DNA of 37,652 nucleotides from Caryophanales bacterium (GCA_029006735.1 JAQXGN010000052.1:1-37652), one strand, 5' to 3'; counted from the first letter of the stretch, positions 7,172 to 15,735 are shown. Notes: a model not told the origin generated them from the sequence alone. Program-made: numbers and translations.

Positions 7172-7673
7172 TGTTGTCACCTTCTTCAATTAATTCTAAC
7201 TTGAAACTATTATTTACATATTTTACCGCGTATTTAGCGAGAAAATGCGATGGTTTTTCAAAAGAAACTAATAATTCTATTGTCTTAATATCTCTTGATA
7301 ATTTAATATATTTTCTTTCATTTATTATAACAATTTCTAAAGGATAATGAAGATTATTATTAACAATATATATTATCTTATCTTTAACAAATTTATAGTG
7401 TTTTTTTACAGATACATTCGATAAGCAATCTATTTCCCCCTTTGATTTATATGAAGAGATGATGCCGGAAGCATGTTCTGCAAAAAAAGGGAAATATTCA
7501 TTATCTAATAACTTTAGTTCTTGATAATATAAATAACTATTTTTCTCTAATTCGCTAATAATATGATTTCGATAATTTTTGTTTCTTTTAATTAGAATTG
7601 ATACAATTACTAAAACAACAATACTAATGATTAGAAAAATAACTGATAATATTAATACTTCTTTTTCACCCAT
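7164..7673 (-). CDS. Membrane-anchored hypothetical protein, 169 aa
   Basis: No family recognised. One strongly hydrophobic N-terminal segment (LILSVIFLIISIVVLVIVSI, about residues 6-28) is followed by a Lys/Arg-rich stop-transfer stretch and a soluble domain of about 135 residues with alternating strands. The topology suggests a cytoplasmic domain held at the membrane. The start ATG has AAAGGA upstream. It lies 6 nt after yitT and overlaps the S41 protease gene by 8 bp, so the two are translationally coupled. A role alongside the protease is plausible but unsupported by any motif. Confidence 0.75.
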   Translation of the reverse strand: MGEKEVLILSVIFLIISIVVLVIVSILIKRNKNYRNHIISELEKNSYLYYQELKLLDNEYFPFFAEHASGIISSYKSKGEIDCLSNVSVKKHYKFVKDKIIYIVNNNLHYPLEIVIINERKYIKLSRDIKTIELLVSFEKPSHFLAKYAVKYVNNSFKLELIEEGDNNE

Positions 7674-7679
7674 ATAATA

Positions 7680-8675
7680 TTATTCCTTTTCAATATCCTC
7701 TTTTTCAATTTTATCTGATGGCTTAAAAGTAAAACCTTCTCCAGATATATCATGAGCTTTACTAATCGTCATAAATGCTCTCTTATCGTGTTTACTTACA
7801 ATTGCAATTAAAGTTGAGTAATCGCGCATAGAAAAAGAAAACATAATCATTTTCTTTGATTCTTTAGTATATCCTCCTTGAATATCTACTAAAGAAGTTG
7901 TTCGATCTAATTTTTCAATAATATCCTTTGTAATTTCTTCATATTTTTCAGTAACAATATTTGCAACAAATGATTTTGATGATCCTAAGAAGAGTTTATC
8001 AATGACTATAGCAGCAATAAACGCAGATAATACACCTTCTAAACATAAAACGATATCCTTCATAAAGAAGAAACCAACTACAACAATTATTGCGTCAATC
8101 ATAAAGAAGCTGACTGATGATTTCAATGCTTTAATATATTTACATAAAACAAAAGTGATAATATCAACTCCTCCAGTAGATCCACCACCTAAAAATGTAA
8201 TCGCGCATCCTGCTCCAACAAATACGCCACCAAATACTGCTGATAATAGTGGAACTAAAGCAGTAATAGTAACTTCTCCTAGCCCATCAATCAATACTTT
8301 TAGAGATTCAGAATTAGTTACTAAAAGCCAAGGAAAAACGCTAGATAAGTACTTTATAAAATATAAAGCAACCGGATAAAATATAGTAGATATGAGGGTT
8401 TTAACGGAAAATTGCCACCCTAATACAATTAATCCTAAAAAGAATAATAACCATGTTAAAATAGTAATTACTAATTCCGGCTCAAAAGGAAATCCAGCAT
8501 ATTTAAAACAAACAGCAATACCAGAAAGCCCCCCAGTATCTAGTCCAGAAGGGATAATAAATAATTCTGTACCTAACGCTAAAACAAATGTCCCAACCAT
8601 TACTAATAATGCATTTTTTATTTCGTTTATTACATCGTTTTTTGTTGGTTTTTTAAATTTAAAGATCTTACCCAT
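7680..8675 (-). CDS. YitT family membrane protein with DUF2179 domain
   Basis: A 331-residue integral membrane protein with five to six hydrophobic segments in the first 225 residues, including the conserved PSGLDTGGLSGIA loop after the first helix and the GGGSTGGVDI loop further in. Both are hallmarks of YitT proteins. The C-terminal 90 residues (VTEKYEEITKDIIEKLDRTTSLVDIQGGYT and on) are the cytoplasmic DUF2179 ligand-binding-like domain. Function is poorly known in the family; transport is assumed. GGGAGG precedes the ATG. It overlaps the 3' end of prfB by 8 bp, so it is read in the secA-prfB operon. Confidence 0.92.
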   Translation of the reverse strand: MGKIFKFKKPTKNDVINEIKNALLVMVGTFVLALGTELFIIPSGLDTGGLSGIAVCFKYAGFPFEPELVITILTWLLFFLGLIVLGWQFSVKTLISTIFYPVALYFIKYLSSVFPWLLVTNSESLKVLIDGLGEVTITALVPLLSAVFGGVFVGAGCAITFLGGGSTGGVDIITFVLCKYIKALKSSVSFFMIDAIIVVVGFFFMKDIVLCLEGVLSAFIAAIVIDKLFLGSSKSFVANIVTEKYEEITKDIIEKLDRTTSLVDIQGGYTKESKKMIMFSFSMRDYSTLIAIVSKHDKRAFMTISKAHDISGEGFTFKPSDKIEKEDIEKE

Positions 8676-9781
8676 TTTGTTTTACCTCCCATTTTAAATA
8701 TGCACTTATTATACTATCTATATTCCCATCTAATACTCCATGAACATCACCGGTTTCAAATAATGTACGATGATCTTTTACCAAAGTATATGGGCAAAAT
8801 ACGTACGAACGAATTTGGCTACCCCATTCAATATTTTTTTGCTCTCCTCTTATTTCCTCTAATTGTCTTTTCTTTTCTTCTACTTCTTTTTGATATAATC
8901 TTGATTTTAATAAATTCATCGCGATTTCTCTATTTTGAATTTGAGATCTTTCTACTTGACAAGATACTACAATACCTGTTGGGATATGTGTTATACGAAC
9001 TGCAGAATCTGTTTTATTAACATTCTGTCCACCTGCGCCTTGTGATCTATAAGTATCTATTCTTAAATCTTTTTCTTCAATTTTAATATCTATTTCCCCT
9101 TCAATTTGAGGCACAACATCAACGCTTGCAAATGATGTATGTCTTCTTGCATTTGAATCAAACGGAGAAATTCTTACTAAACGATGAACGCCTTTTTCCG
9201 ATTTTAAAAAACCATATGCATTCTTTCCTTTAATTATAAAACTAATTGATTTAATGCCAGCATCATCTGCAGGTTGATAATCAATAATCTGCGTTTTCAA
9301 ATTGTGCGATTCTGCATAACGAAAATACATTCTGGATAGCATATCTGCCCAATCCTGTGACTCTGTGCCACCTGCTCCAGGATGAATTTCTATTAATGCA
9401 TTAGAACCATCAAATTCATTAGATAAAAGTGTTTTTATTTCAAATTCATCTATCATTTTATCTAATTCTATTATTTCATCAGAAAGAATCATATGAATAT
9501 CTACATCATATGATTCTTTAATTATTTCATTTGTTTCTATTAATTCTTTTATCTTGTTTTTGGCGGAAAAATATGAACTAACAATATTTGTTAAATCATT
9601 TTTTTCATTAACTATTTTTAAAGCTGATTTTGTATCATTCCAAAAATTTGGCTCATTAATCTTTACATCTAGTTCTTCAATTGCTTTCTGTTTACTTTCG
9701 ATGTCAAAGTGAGTCACCTAGCTCGTCGATTCGAGTTTGAGCTTTTGATATCCTTGCTTTAATTTCAAATAGTTCTAGCAT
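8668..9781 (-). CDS. prfB: Peptide chain release factor 2, with programmed +1 frameshift
   Basis: RF2 reads UAA and UGA stop codons and triggers peptide release. The reading frame is split. ATG at 9779-9781 begins a 25-codon segment ending ...DELGDSL. Then CTT TGA C (TGA at 9704-9706) moves the ribosome +1 into DIESKQKAIEELD. The joined product is 370 residues. An AGGTGA motif sits just 5' of the slip site and can act as the internal Shine-Dalgarno. SPF, which recognises the stop codon, falls at residues 205-207 and GGQ at 250-252, matching the E. coli numbering. The gene begins 3 nt after secA. The intact frameshift shows that UGA still terminates translation in this organism. Confidence 0.97.
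9701..9712 (-). promoter_or_regulatory. RF2 programmed frameshift site
   Basis: The minus strand reads TCA CTT TGA CAT. The slippery CTT is followed by an in-frame TGA and C, with AGGTGA just upstream. Low RF2 slows termination and favours the +1 shift: classical autoregulation. Confidence 0.93.
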
Positions 9782-9784
9782 AAA

Positions 9785-12229
9785 TTATTCTCTTGCTCCA
9801 TTATTCGCATTTGCTTCTTGTTGAGCTCTACGTTCTGCTTCTATTTCTTCTGGTGTTTTTAATCTAATTTGGGCATGTAATAAGGTTGTTACAGCTTGTT
9901 CAGAAATATTATCAATCATCTCGTTAAACATATCCCAACCTTCATCAACATATGCTTTCAAAGGATCTGATTGAGCATAACTTCTTAAATGAATGCCTTC
10001 TTTTAATTTTGCCATTGAATCGATATGCATTGTCCAATAACGATCAACAGAACGTAATGCAACCATTTTTTCAACTTCGTTAACTGCCTCTTTTGGCCAT
10101 GTTGCTCTCTTCTTATTATATGTAGCAAATAAGATTTCGCCAATTTCATCTGATACTTCATCGATTGGAGCTTCATCATATCCACTTGCATCAAATGAAC
10201 CTTCTGGTAAATATTTTGGTTCAAGATTTGCTTTTAATTTTTCTCCACTTAAGAATGGGTTTCTTGGATCAGTTTCATCAAGAGAATTTTCAACAATCTT
10301 TTTACCAACTGTTTTAAAATACTTATATACAACATCATAGATTTCTGGTGCATATAAAATAGTATCTCTTTGTTTATACATTGATTCACGTTGTTGTCTT
10401 AAAACATCATCGTAATCAAGTAAAGATTTACGTGTATCAAAGTTTTGTCCTTCAATCTTCTTTTGTGCTGATGTAATAGCATTTGTAACCATTTTGTTTT
10501 CTAAAGCTTCATCACCCATTTTTTCAAATAATGTTTTCAAATAATCTGGTGCGAAACGAATTAATAATTCGTCATCACAACAAACAAAGAATCTTGAATA
10601 TCCTGGGTCACCTTGACGTCCAGAACGTCCTCTTAATTGGTTATCAATACGTCTAGATTCATGTCTTTCTGTACCTAAAACAGCTAAACCTGCAGGATAT
10701 TTTACTTTTCCTGTTGGATCAACAATATCTTTTACACCAGGTCCAAGCTTAATATCGGTACCACGACCAGCCATATTAGTTGCAATTGTAATTGCACCCA
10801 TTTGTCCTGCCATTTCAACAATATGAGCTTCTCTTTCATGGTTCTTTGCGTTTAATACTTCATGTGGTAAATGTTCTTTATTTAATAAATCATCAACAAC
10901 TTCAGACATTTCAACAGAAGGAGTACCAATTAAAATTGGTTGTCCTAATGCGTGTCTTGCTTTAACTTCATTAACTAATGCCTTATATTTTGCAGAAGAT
11001 GTTCCATAAACTAAATCCACATCGTCAAAACGAATGATTGGTTTATTTGTTGGAATTGGAGTGACATGCATGTTATAAATCTTTTCAAATTCTTCTTCTT
11101 CTGTTTTAGCTGTACCCGTCATACCTGCAACTTTACTATATAAACGGAAGAAGTTTTGATATGTAATAGAAGCCATTGTAATAGTTTCTTGTTTGATTTT
11201 TACATTTTCTTTTGCTTGAATAGCTTGTTGTAAACCATCTGAATATTCACGGCCTTTCATAATACGACCTGTAAATTGGTCAATTAAATGAATCTCTCCA
11301 TCGGCAACCATGTATTCAACATTTTTCTTCATAACATAATTTGCTTTTAATGCTTGGTGTATACGGTGAACTAAATCATTATATTCTGGATCATAAATAT
11401 TCTTAATGCCAAATGCTCTTTCAGCAGCATCTGCCCCTGAATCAGTTAATGCAGCTGTTTTTGTTTTAACATCAATAGTAAAATCTCTTTCTTTACGTAA
11501 TGATTTAACGAATCTATCAGCATAAATATATGTATTTGCATTTGTTCTTTCTCCACCAGAAATAATTAATGGTGTTCTTGATTCATCAATTAAAATAGAG
11601 TCAGCTTCATCAACAATCGCAAAATTTAAACCACGTAAAACACGTTTAGAAATAGATTGAGCCATATTATCTCTTAAATAGTCAAAACCTAATTCTGAGT
11701 TTGTTGTATAAGTAATATCTGCATTATATGCAGCTTGTTTTCCTGCTGTATCTTTTTCTCTTAAGTTACAATCACATGTTAAACCTAAAAAGTTATATAC
11801 TTTTCCCATTAATTCAGCATCACGAGATGCTAAGTATTCGTTAACTGTAACAACGTGAACGCCTTTTCCTGCTAAAGCATTTAAATAAACTGCCATAGTA
11901 GCAGTTAATGTTTTACCTTCACCAGTTCTCATTTCAGCTACGTCACCTTCATGTAAAACAATCGCACCCATAATTTGAACCTTGAATGGGAACTCATTTC
12001 TAACTCTATAATCTGCTTCTCTACAAACTGCAAATGCTTCAGGTAAAATATCATCTAATGTCTTACCGTTTGCTAATAATTCTTTAAAATATGGGGTTTT
12101 AGCTTTTAGTTCTTCGTCAGTAAGTTTTCTCATTTCATCTTCATATGACATAACTAATCTAGCTGTTCTTTCAATTTTTTTAAGAGCTCTTTCATCTACT
12201 CTTAATAATTTGTCTATCCAATTACCCAT
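9785..12229 (-). CDS. secA: Preprotein translocase ATPase SecA
   Basis: SecA drives secretory proteins through SecYEG. The 814-residue protein shows Walker A GEGKT at 103-107, the DEAD-type box DEADSILIDESRTPLI, AGMTGTAKTEEEEF at the start of NBD2, GRGTDIKLGPGV, and LRGRSGRQGDPG (motif VI). The helical wing and scaffold follow. The C-terminus ends EEIEAERRAQQEANANNGARE and has no Cys-rich SEC-C zinc finger, so it lacks the usual SecB/ribosome-binding tail. That agrees with the short forms found in some low-GC lineages. AAGGAGG is 7 nt before the ATG. secA is first in the run secA-prfB-yitT and onward and has its own promoter (12271-12298). Confidence 0.98.
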   Translation of the reverse strand: MGNWIDKLLRVDERALKKIERTARLVMSYEDEMRKLTDEELKAKTPYFKELLANGKTLDDILPEAFAVCREADYRVRNEFPFKVQIMGAIVLHEGDVAEMRTGEGKTLTATMAVYLNALAGKGVHVVTVNEYLASRDAELMGKVYNFLGLTCDCNLREKDTAGKQAAYNADITYTTNSELGFDYLRDNMAQSISKRVLRGLNFAIVDEADSILIDESRTPLIISGGERTNANTYIYADRFVKSLRKERDFTIDVKTKTAALTDSGADAAERAFGIKNIYDPEYNDLVHRIHQALKANYVMKKNVEYMVADGEIHLIDQFTGRIMKGREYSDGLQQAIQAKENVKIKQETITMASITYQNFFRLYSKVAGMTGTAKTEEEEFEKIYNMHVTPIPTNKPIIRFDDVDLVYGTSSAKYKALVNEVKARHALGQPILIGTPSVEMSEVVDDLLNKEHLPHEVLNAKNHEREAHIVEMAGQMGAITIATNMAGRGTDIKLGPGVKDIVDPTGKVKYPAGLAVLGTERHESRRIDNQLRGRSGRQGDPGYSRFFVCCDDELLIRFAPDYLKTLFEKMGDEALENKMVTNAITSAQKKIEGQNFDTRKSLLDYDDVLRQQRESMYKQRDTILYAPEIYDVVYKYFKTVGKKIVENSLDETDPRNPFLSGEKLKANLEPKYLPEGSFDASGYDEAPIDEVSDEIGEILFATYNKKRATWPKEAVNEVEKMVALRSVDRYWTMHIDSMAKLKEGIHLRSYAQSDPLKAYVDEGWDMFNEMIDNISEQAVTTLLHAQIRLKTPEEIEAERRAQQEANANNGARE

Positions 12230-12270
12230 TATAGACCCTCCTTCACTTGATAATTATTCGTCCAAGACTA

Positions 12271-12298
12271 ATTATACACAAATAATTATATTAAACAA
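12271..12298 (-). promoter_or_regulatory. Likely secA operon promoter
   Basis: TTGTTT (12293-12298), a 16-nt spacer, then TATAAT (12271-12276), about 40 nt before the secA start. The AT-rich 12230-12450 stretch upstream also contains the palindrome AAAATCATATGATTTT but no other clear signal. Confidence 0.55.
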
Positions 12299-12452
12299 AT
12301 ACTATTCTAGTATTTATCGAATAATATCTATCATAAAAGATAAAAATCATATGATTTTCAATCATATTTTTTGAAAAACTAATTATCATTCCCAATACGA
12401 TAATTTTAAAAATCCTATTTTTTTATTCTCTCAAGAATTTTATAAAGCAAAC

Positions 12453-12487
12453 AAAAAAGTGATTAAAGAATATAATTCTCTAATCAC
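12453..12487 (-). terminator. Terminator of the cold-shock gene
   Basis: A long stem begins GTGATTAGAGAA (12487 downward) and pairs with TTCTTTAATCAC. Six T follow at 12458-12453. It starts 12 nt past the csp stop codon. Confidence 0.9.
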
Positions 12488-12498
12488 TCAAGGGGGAT

Positions 12499-12714
12499 TT
12501 AATTATGAACTGGTTCTTTTATTACATTCCTTGCTTGTAATCCTCTATCTGTTTCATATAAATCAAATTGAACCTTTTGTCCTTCTTCTAAAGAGCGATA
12601 TCCTTCTTCAATAATTTGAGAGTAATGAACAAAAATATCTTCTCCATCTCCTTCTTCTCGATTAATAAAACCGAATCCTTTATCTGCGTTAAACCACTTT
12701 ACTTTACCTTTCAT
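12499..12714 (-). CDS. csp: Cold-shock domain protein
   Basis: A 71-residue single-domain RNA/ssDNA-binding protein of the CspA/CspB family, an RNA chaperone that melts mRNA structure at low temperature. RNP-1 (KGFGFI) and RNP-2 (DIFVHY) are both intact, with [15 protein letters not shown] at the N-terminus. Length matches the family. GAGGTGG lies 6 nt before the ATG. It is a single-gene unit closed by a strong terminator. Its promoter is not clear within the 88 nt up to comFC. Confidence 0.97.
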   Translation of the reverse strand: MKGKVKWFNADKGFGFINREEGDGEDIFVHYSQIIEEGYRSLEEGQKVQFDLYETDRGLQARNVIKEPVHN

Positions 12715-12802
12715 CTATACCACCTCACATTAATGCGTTTAACTATAATCTAATTATCATTCTTAAATGCGTGTTTTTGTAGAAAAACCCATCCAAAAAG
12801 TT

Positions 12803-13411
12803 CTACTTTTTTCGACAAACTTTAGCAATTGTTAACACTTTTATATCTTTGGGATTGTATTTTTTTATCATTTCAATCATTGCTTTAATAGTAGATCCAG
12901 TAGTAATAATATCATCGACAATTAATATTTTTTTGTTATGAATAATCTCAAAATTGGTAATCAATAATTTATTTTTTATTTTTTCTCTTTCTTTTTTATC
13001 TAAATCGGACTGTTTAAACTTAATCTTCTTTTTTATGATTGGTTGAATTGGTAATTTTAGTAAATCAAACGCTTCAATAACGTGATTGAATCCTCTAATT
13101 TCATCTTCATCCTCATTTGATGGAGCAGGAATAATAATATACCCTTTATATCTATACCTTAAGTAATGAACATATCGTTCTAAGAAAATATTTTTTATTT
13201 CAATATCAAAACACCCTTTATATTGAAAAAGCACGCTTTTAAAAAAATCATTGTATTTAAAAATAGAAATTACCTCTATTCCTAATATTATATTTCTACT
13301 AAAATTCGCTTCAAGCTTCAAAAAACACTTAAAACAAATAGATGATTTATTAAAAATACTGAAGAATCCGTGATTTATTATTTCTTTGAAACATAATTTA
13401 CATATCGACAT
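12803..13411 (-). CDS. comFC: ComF family protein (competence phosphoribosyltransferase-like)
   Basis: ComFC works with ComFA in pulling single-stranded DNA into competent cells. The 202-residue protein has two Cys pairs near the N-terminus (C4/C7 and C26/C29, likely zinc) and a type I phosphoribosyltransferase fold with the PRPP-loop signature ILIVDDIITTGST near 160. The loop carrying the Asn/Arg-rich hood (EIRGFNHV) is present but shorter than in many ComFC proteins. The ATG overlaps the 3' end of comFA by 14 bp, the usual comFA-comFC arrangement. No other competence genes (comE, comG) are in the window. Confidence 0.9.
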   Translation of the reverse strand: MSICKLCFKEIINHGFFSIFNKSSICFKCFLKLEANFSRNIILGIEVISIFKYNDFFKSVLFQYKGCFDIEIKNIFLERYVHYLRYRYKGYIIIPAPSNEDEDEIRGFNHVIEAFDLLKLPIQPIIKKKIKFKQSDLDKKEREKIKNKLLITNFEIIHNKKILIVDDIITTGSTIKAMIEMIKKYNPKDIKVLTIAKVCRKK

Positions 13412-14537
13412 ACTTATTTGCTTCTTCTATCTTTTTTATAGAATTTTCCACTTCTATATTTCTTTTATTACACAAAAAAATTACTTCCCCATCAAAAGCA
13501 TCTATTTTTCTTCCAACCCTTCCTGCAATCTGTATTAATGTTGCAGAATTATAAATAGCTGAATCTGCATGTACAATAATTACTTGTATATTTTTTACAG
13601 TCACTCCTCTTTCAAGTACCGAAGTTGTAACTAAATACTTGTATTTGCCTTTTTTGAAATCATCAATAATTTTTTCTCTGTCTTGTCTTTTAGAATGCAC
13701 ATAATTTCCTCCTTTTATAAAAAAAGTTACTACTCTATATATTTCTTCCGCTTCATAAATAGTTGGGCAAAAAATAAAACAGGGCTTATTCTCCTTAATA
13801 AATTTTTCCACTTTATAAATGACATAAATAAATTGAAAAAAAGGAAATATTACCACTTTGGGAACAATTAATGGATGACCATGATATCTTTTTTGTAGTG
13901 TTAAAAATACACCCTTATTTCTTCTTATTTTATCAATCATCCACTCCAATGGGGTTGCACTCATCATAATATAATTTCCCCTAATTGATTTTTCAAAAAA
14001 GTTCGTTAATGTTTCATTATTTGAATAAGGAAAAGCATCTGTTTCGTCAATTATCAATAAATCAAAATAATTTTTATATCTATATAATTGATGTGAAGTT
14101 AATAAAATAATATCACCGACAAGATTACTAGTATTACCTCCATATACCATTGTAATCACTACATCTGGAAAGGCTGACTTAATACGTGGTTCTAGTTCAA
14201 TAACAACATCTCTACGAGGAATACAAAAACCTATCTGTTTTCCATTTTGTAATTGATGTGCAATAGCTTTATATACTAATTCTGTTTTTCCTGCCCCACA
14301 GACCGCATATAATAAAACATCTTTGCCATTTGCAATTGATTCTTTTATCTTTATTGATATTTCTTCTTGTTCTTCACTTAATTGAAAATCTAGTTTTTCC
14401 GTTAAATCTCTATTTAAATTAGTAATTTGTATTGCTTTTTCACCATTAAATGTAATACATCTTCTGCAATAATAACTTCCTTTCCTAATACCAAAATACC
14501 TTTTGTCTGAACATCCACATTTTTCACATATAAACAT
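13398..14537 (-). CDS. comFA: ComFA-like DNA helicase
   Basis: ComFA is the ATP-driven DNA translocase of natural transformation. At 379 residues it is somewhat shorter than B. subtilis ComFA. The N-terminal zinc cluster uses C4, C7, C9 and C24, C27. The helicase core shows AVCGAGKTE (Walker A), the ComFA-type motif II DETDAFPYSNN, MMSATP (motif III) and QIAGRVGRK (motif VI). Its Shine-Dalgarno AAGGAG lies inside a perfect terminator hairpin whose T-run ends at the ATG. No promoter fits in the 49 nt behind spoIIQ. Expression therefore probably needs readthrough and hairpin opening. Confidence 0.92.
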   Translation of the reverse strand: MFICEKCGCSDKRYFGIRKGSYYCRRCITFNGEKAIQITNLNRDLTEKLDFQLSEEQEEISIKIKESIANGKDVLLYAVCGAGKTELVYKAIAHQLQNGKQIGFCIPRRDVVIELEPRIKSAFPDVVITMVYGGNTSNLVGDIILLTSHQLYRYKNYFDLLIIDETDAFPYSNNETLTNFFEKSIRGNYIMMSATPLEWMIDKIRRNKGVFLTLQKRYHGHPLIVPKVVIFPFFQFIYVIYKVEKFIKENKPCFIFCPTIYEAEEIYRVVTFFIKGGNYVHSKRQDREKIIDDFKKGKYKYLVTTSVLERGVTVKNIQVIIVHADSAIYNSATLIQIAGRVGRKIDAFDGEVIFLCNKRNIEVENSIKKIEEANKYVDM

Positions 14538-14566
14538 AAAAAAACTCCTTATTAAGTAATAAGGAG
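14538..14566 (-). terminator. Terminator hairpin that also contains the comFA ribosome binding site
   Basis: CTCCTTATT-ACTT-AATAAGGAG on the minus strand (14566 to 14545) is a perfect 9-bp stem followed by seven T, and the comFA ATG comes immediately after. The 3' arm contains AAGGAG, the Shine-Dalgarno of comFA, and the 5' arm contains its complement CTCCTT. The same element can end transcription after spoIIQ and mask comFA translation. Confidence 0.8.
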
Positions 14567-14586
14567 AAAAATTAGAAAATGTCTAA

Positions 14587-15234
14587 TTAAATTTTATTAA
14601 TTTTTAAATTAAATATTTTTTCTGGATTAATATTTATTCCATCTTTGATTACTTCAAAATGTAAAGATGATCCTAACCCTGAAGTATATAAAGATTCGCC
14701 AGATTTACCAATAATAGTTCCCTGTTTTATTTTACTGCCTTTAGTAACATTAAACTCACCTAAAGATGCATAAATTGTTTTAAGTCCTGAATCATGTTCA
14801 ATACATAACATATTTCCATAAACTGAATCGGTTATTCTATCAACTACAGTACCTGAAGCAGACGCAATAACATCAAATTGTGTTGATTGATATGTATAAT
14901 CAACCCCTACACTCTTCATATAAGTATTTTTCTTATTAGGGACAACGACAATTGCTTTAGCTCTTGAATCTAAATCATCAGACATATCATAGTACAATCT
15001 TTCTGCAACTGCTTTAACATTGAATGGTCTAATAAACTCTTCTATTTGCTCAGTAACTGGCTCATTGCTTGGCACATTCCCAACTTCAGTATTCGTTGAT
15101 ATATTATTATTTGGTTTGTCTGCAGAAGCATTTCCAAATAATAATGTTCCTCCAATGATTAATGTAGCTGCTAATGTTAATACTAATCCTGTTTTAGCTT
15201 CTAATGGCCATTGATTAATTTTTATTTCTTTCAT
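14587..15234 (-). CDS. spoIIQ: SpoIIQ-like degenerate M23 (LytM) protein
   Basis: The 215-residue protein has one N-terminal membrane helix (TGLVLTLAATLIIGGTLLF, near 15-33), a linker, and a LytM domain. The domain reads FDVIASASGTVVDRI, YGNMLCIEHDSGLKTIYASL, VTKGSKIKQGTIIGKSG and SLHFEV. The first zinc-ligand motif (HxGxD) is replaced by YTYQSTQFD and the usual YAHL is YASL, so it is probably inactive. This loss, with the YxSL and GKSG pattern, matches what I recall of SpoIIQ, the forespore membrane protein that binds SpoIIIAH during engulfment. A sigma-F-like promoter supports that. An ordinary cell-wall M23 protein is the alternative. Confidence 0.75.
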   Translation of the reverse strand: MKEIKINQWPLEAKTGLVLTLAATLIIGGTLLFGNASADKPNNNISTNTEVGNVPSNEPVTEQIEEFIRPFNVKAVAERLYYDMSDDLDSRAKAIVVVPNKKNTYMKSVGVDYTYQSTQFDVIASASGTVVDRITDSVYGNMLCIEHDSGLKTIYASLGEFNVTKGSKIKQGTIIGKSGESLYTSGLGSSLHFEVIKDGININPEKIFNLKINKI

Positions 15235-15253
15235 ATTTTCTACCTCTTAGTTA

Positions 15254-15282
15254 GATTTTCCCCAGAAAGTAGAAAATTATAC
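15254..15282 (-). promoter_or_regulatory. Sigma-F-like promoter of the spoIIQ-like gene
   Basis: The minus strand reads GTATA (15282-15278), a 14-nt gap, then GGGGAAAATC (15263-15254). This is close to the sigma-F consensus (GYATA, about 15 nt, GGnnAnAnT). The transcript would start about 20 nt before the ATG, leaving room for the AGAGG site. A TATAAT overlaps the -35 box but has no sigma-A -35 partner. Confidence 0.5.
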
Positions 15283-15304
15283 CTATCAAATATAATATTT
15301 TTTA

Positions 15305-15733
15305 TTATAGATCAATCATGTCTACTCTACGATTATGTCTGCCACCTTCAAATTCTGTATTTAAAAATAAATCTACATATTCGAAAGCATCTTCACAAGA
15401 AGTATATTTTGCTCCAATAGCAATCATATTAACATTATTGTGTTGTCTTGTTAATCTAGCTACTTCTTTATTATAAATCAATCCACACCTTACATTTTTA
15501 TGTTTATTCGCACAAATAGAAACACCTTCTCCTGATGTGCAAATCACAATGCCACGATTAACAAAGCCATTTTCAACTAACTCTGCTGCTTTATGGGCAA
15601 AAATAGGATAATCACAAGAATCTAAAGAATCGCATCCAACATCAATTACTTCATATCCTTTGTTTTTTAAATATTTGATCACTTCAATTTTTAATAAATA
15701 ACCACCATGATCACTTGCAATAGATATTTTCAT
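15305..15733 (-). CDS. rpiB: Ribose-5-phosphate isomerase B
   Basis: RpiB interconverts ribulose-5-phosphate and ribose-5-phosphate in the pentose phosphate pathway. The 142-residue protein starts MKISIASDHGGYLLK (SDHGG phosphate/substrate loop), has the catalytic Cys in VICTSGEGVSICANK, and carries the NNVNMIAIGA stretch and the GGRHNRRVDMI ending typical of LacAB/RpiB. The ATG at 15731-15733 with GGGAGGA upstream is preferred over a TTG five codons earlier. It begins 2 nt after the tsaC stop, an order (sua5/tsaC then rpiB) common in Bacillota. Confidence 0.95.
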   Translation of the reverse strand: MKISIASDHGGYLLKIEVIKYLKNKGYEVIDVGCDSLDSCDYPIFAHKAAELVENGFVNRGIVICTSGEGVSICANKHKNVRCGLIYNKEVARLTRQHNNVNMIAIGAKYTSCEDAFEYVDLFLNTEFEGGRHNRRVDMIDL

Positions 15734-15735
15734 AA

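Noticed and set aside
8002-8697. Plus-strand ORFs of 125 and 101 codons opposite yitT
   Set aside because: Antisense shadows of a well-recognised membrane protein, rich in Thr, Pro and Asn with no ribosome binding site.
8668-9717. prfB read as a complete gene from an internal GTG
   Set aside because: The upstream 25-codon segment, the CTT TGA C site and the DIESKQ junction match the known RF2 frameshift exactly, so the gene starts at 9781.
9785-12229. Mollicutes genetic code with TGA as Trp
   Set aside because: All coding regions are open under the standard code, Trp is TGG where checked, and RF2 with its frameshift is intact.
12779-12806. Plus-strand terminator GTAGAA/TTCTAC followed by six T near the end of comFC
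   Set aside because: No plus-strand gene lies upstream. It overlaps the comFC stop codon and lacks a T-run on the transcribed strand.
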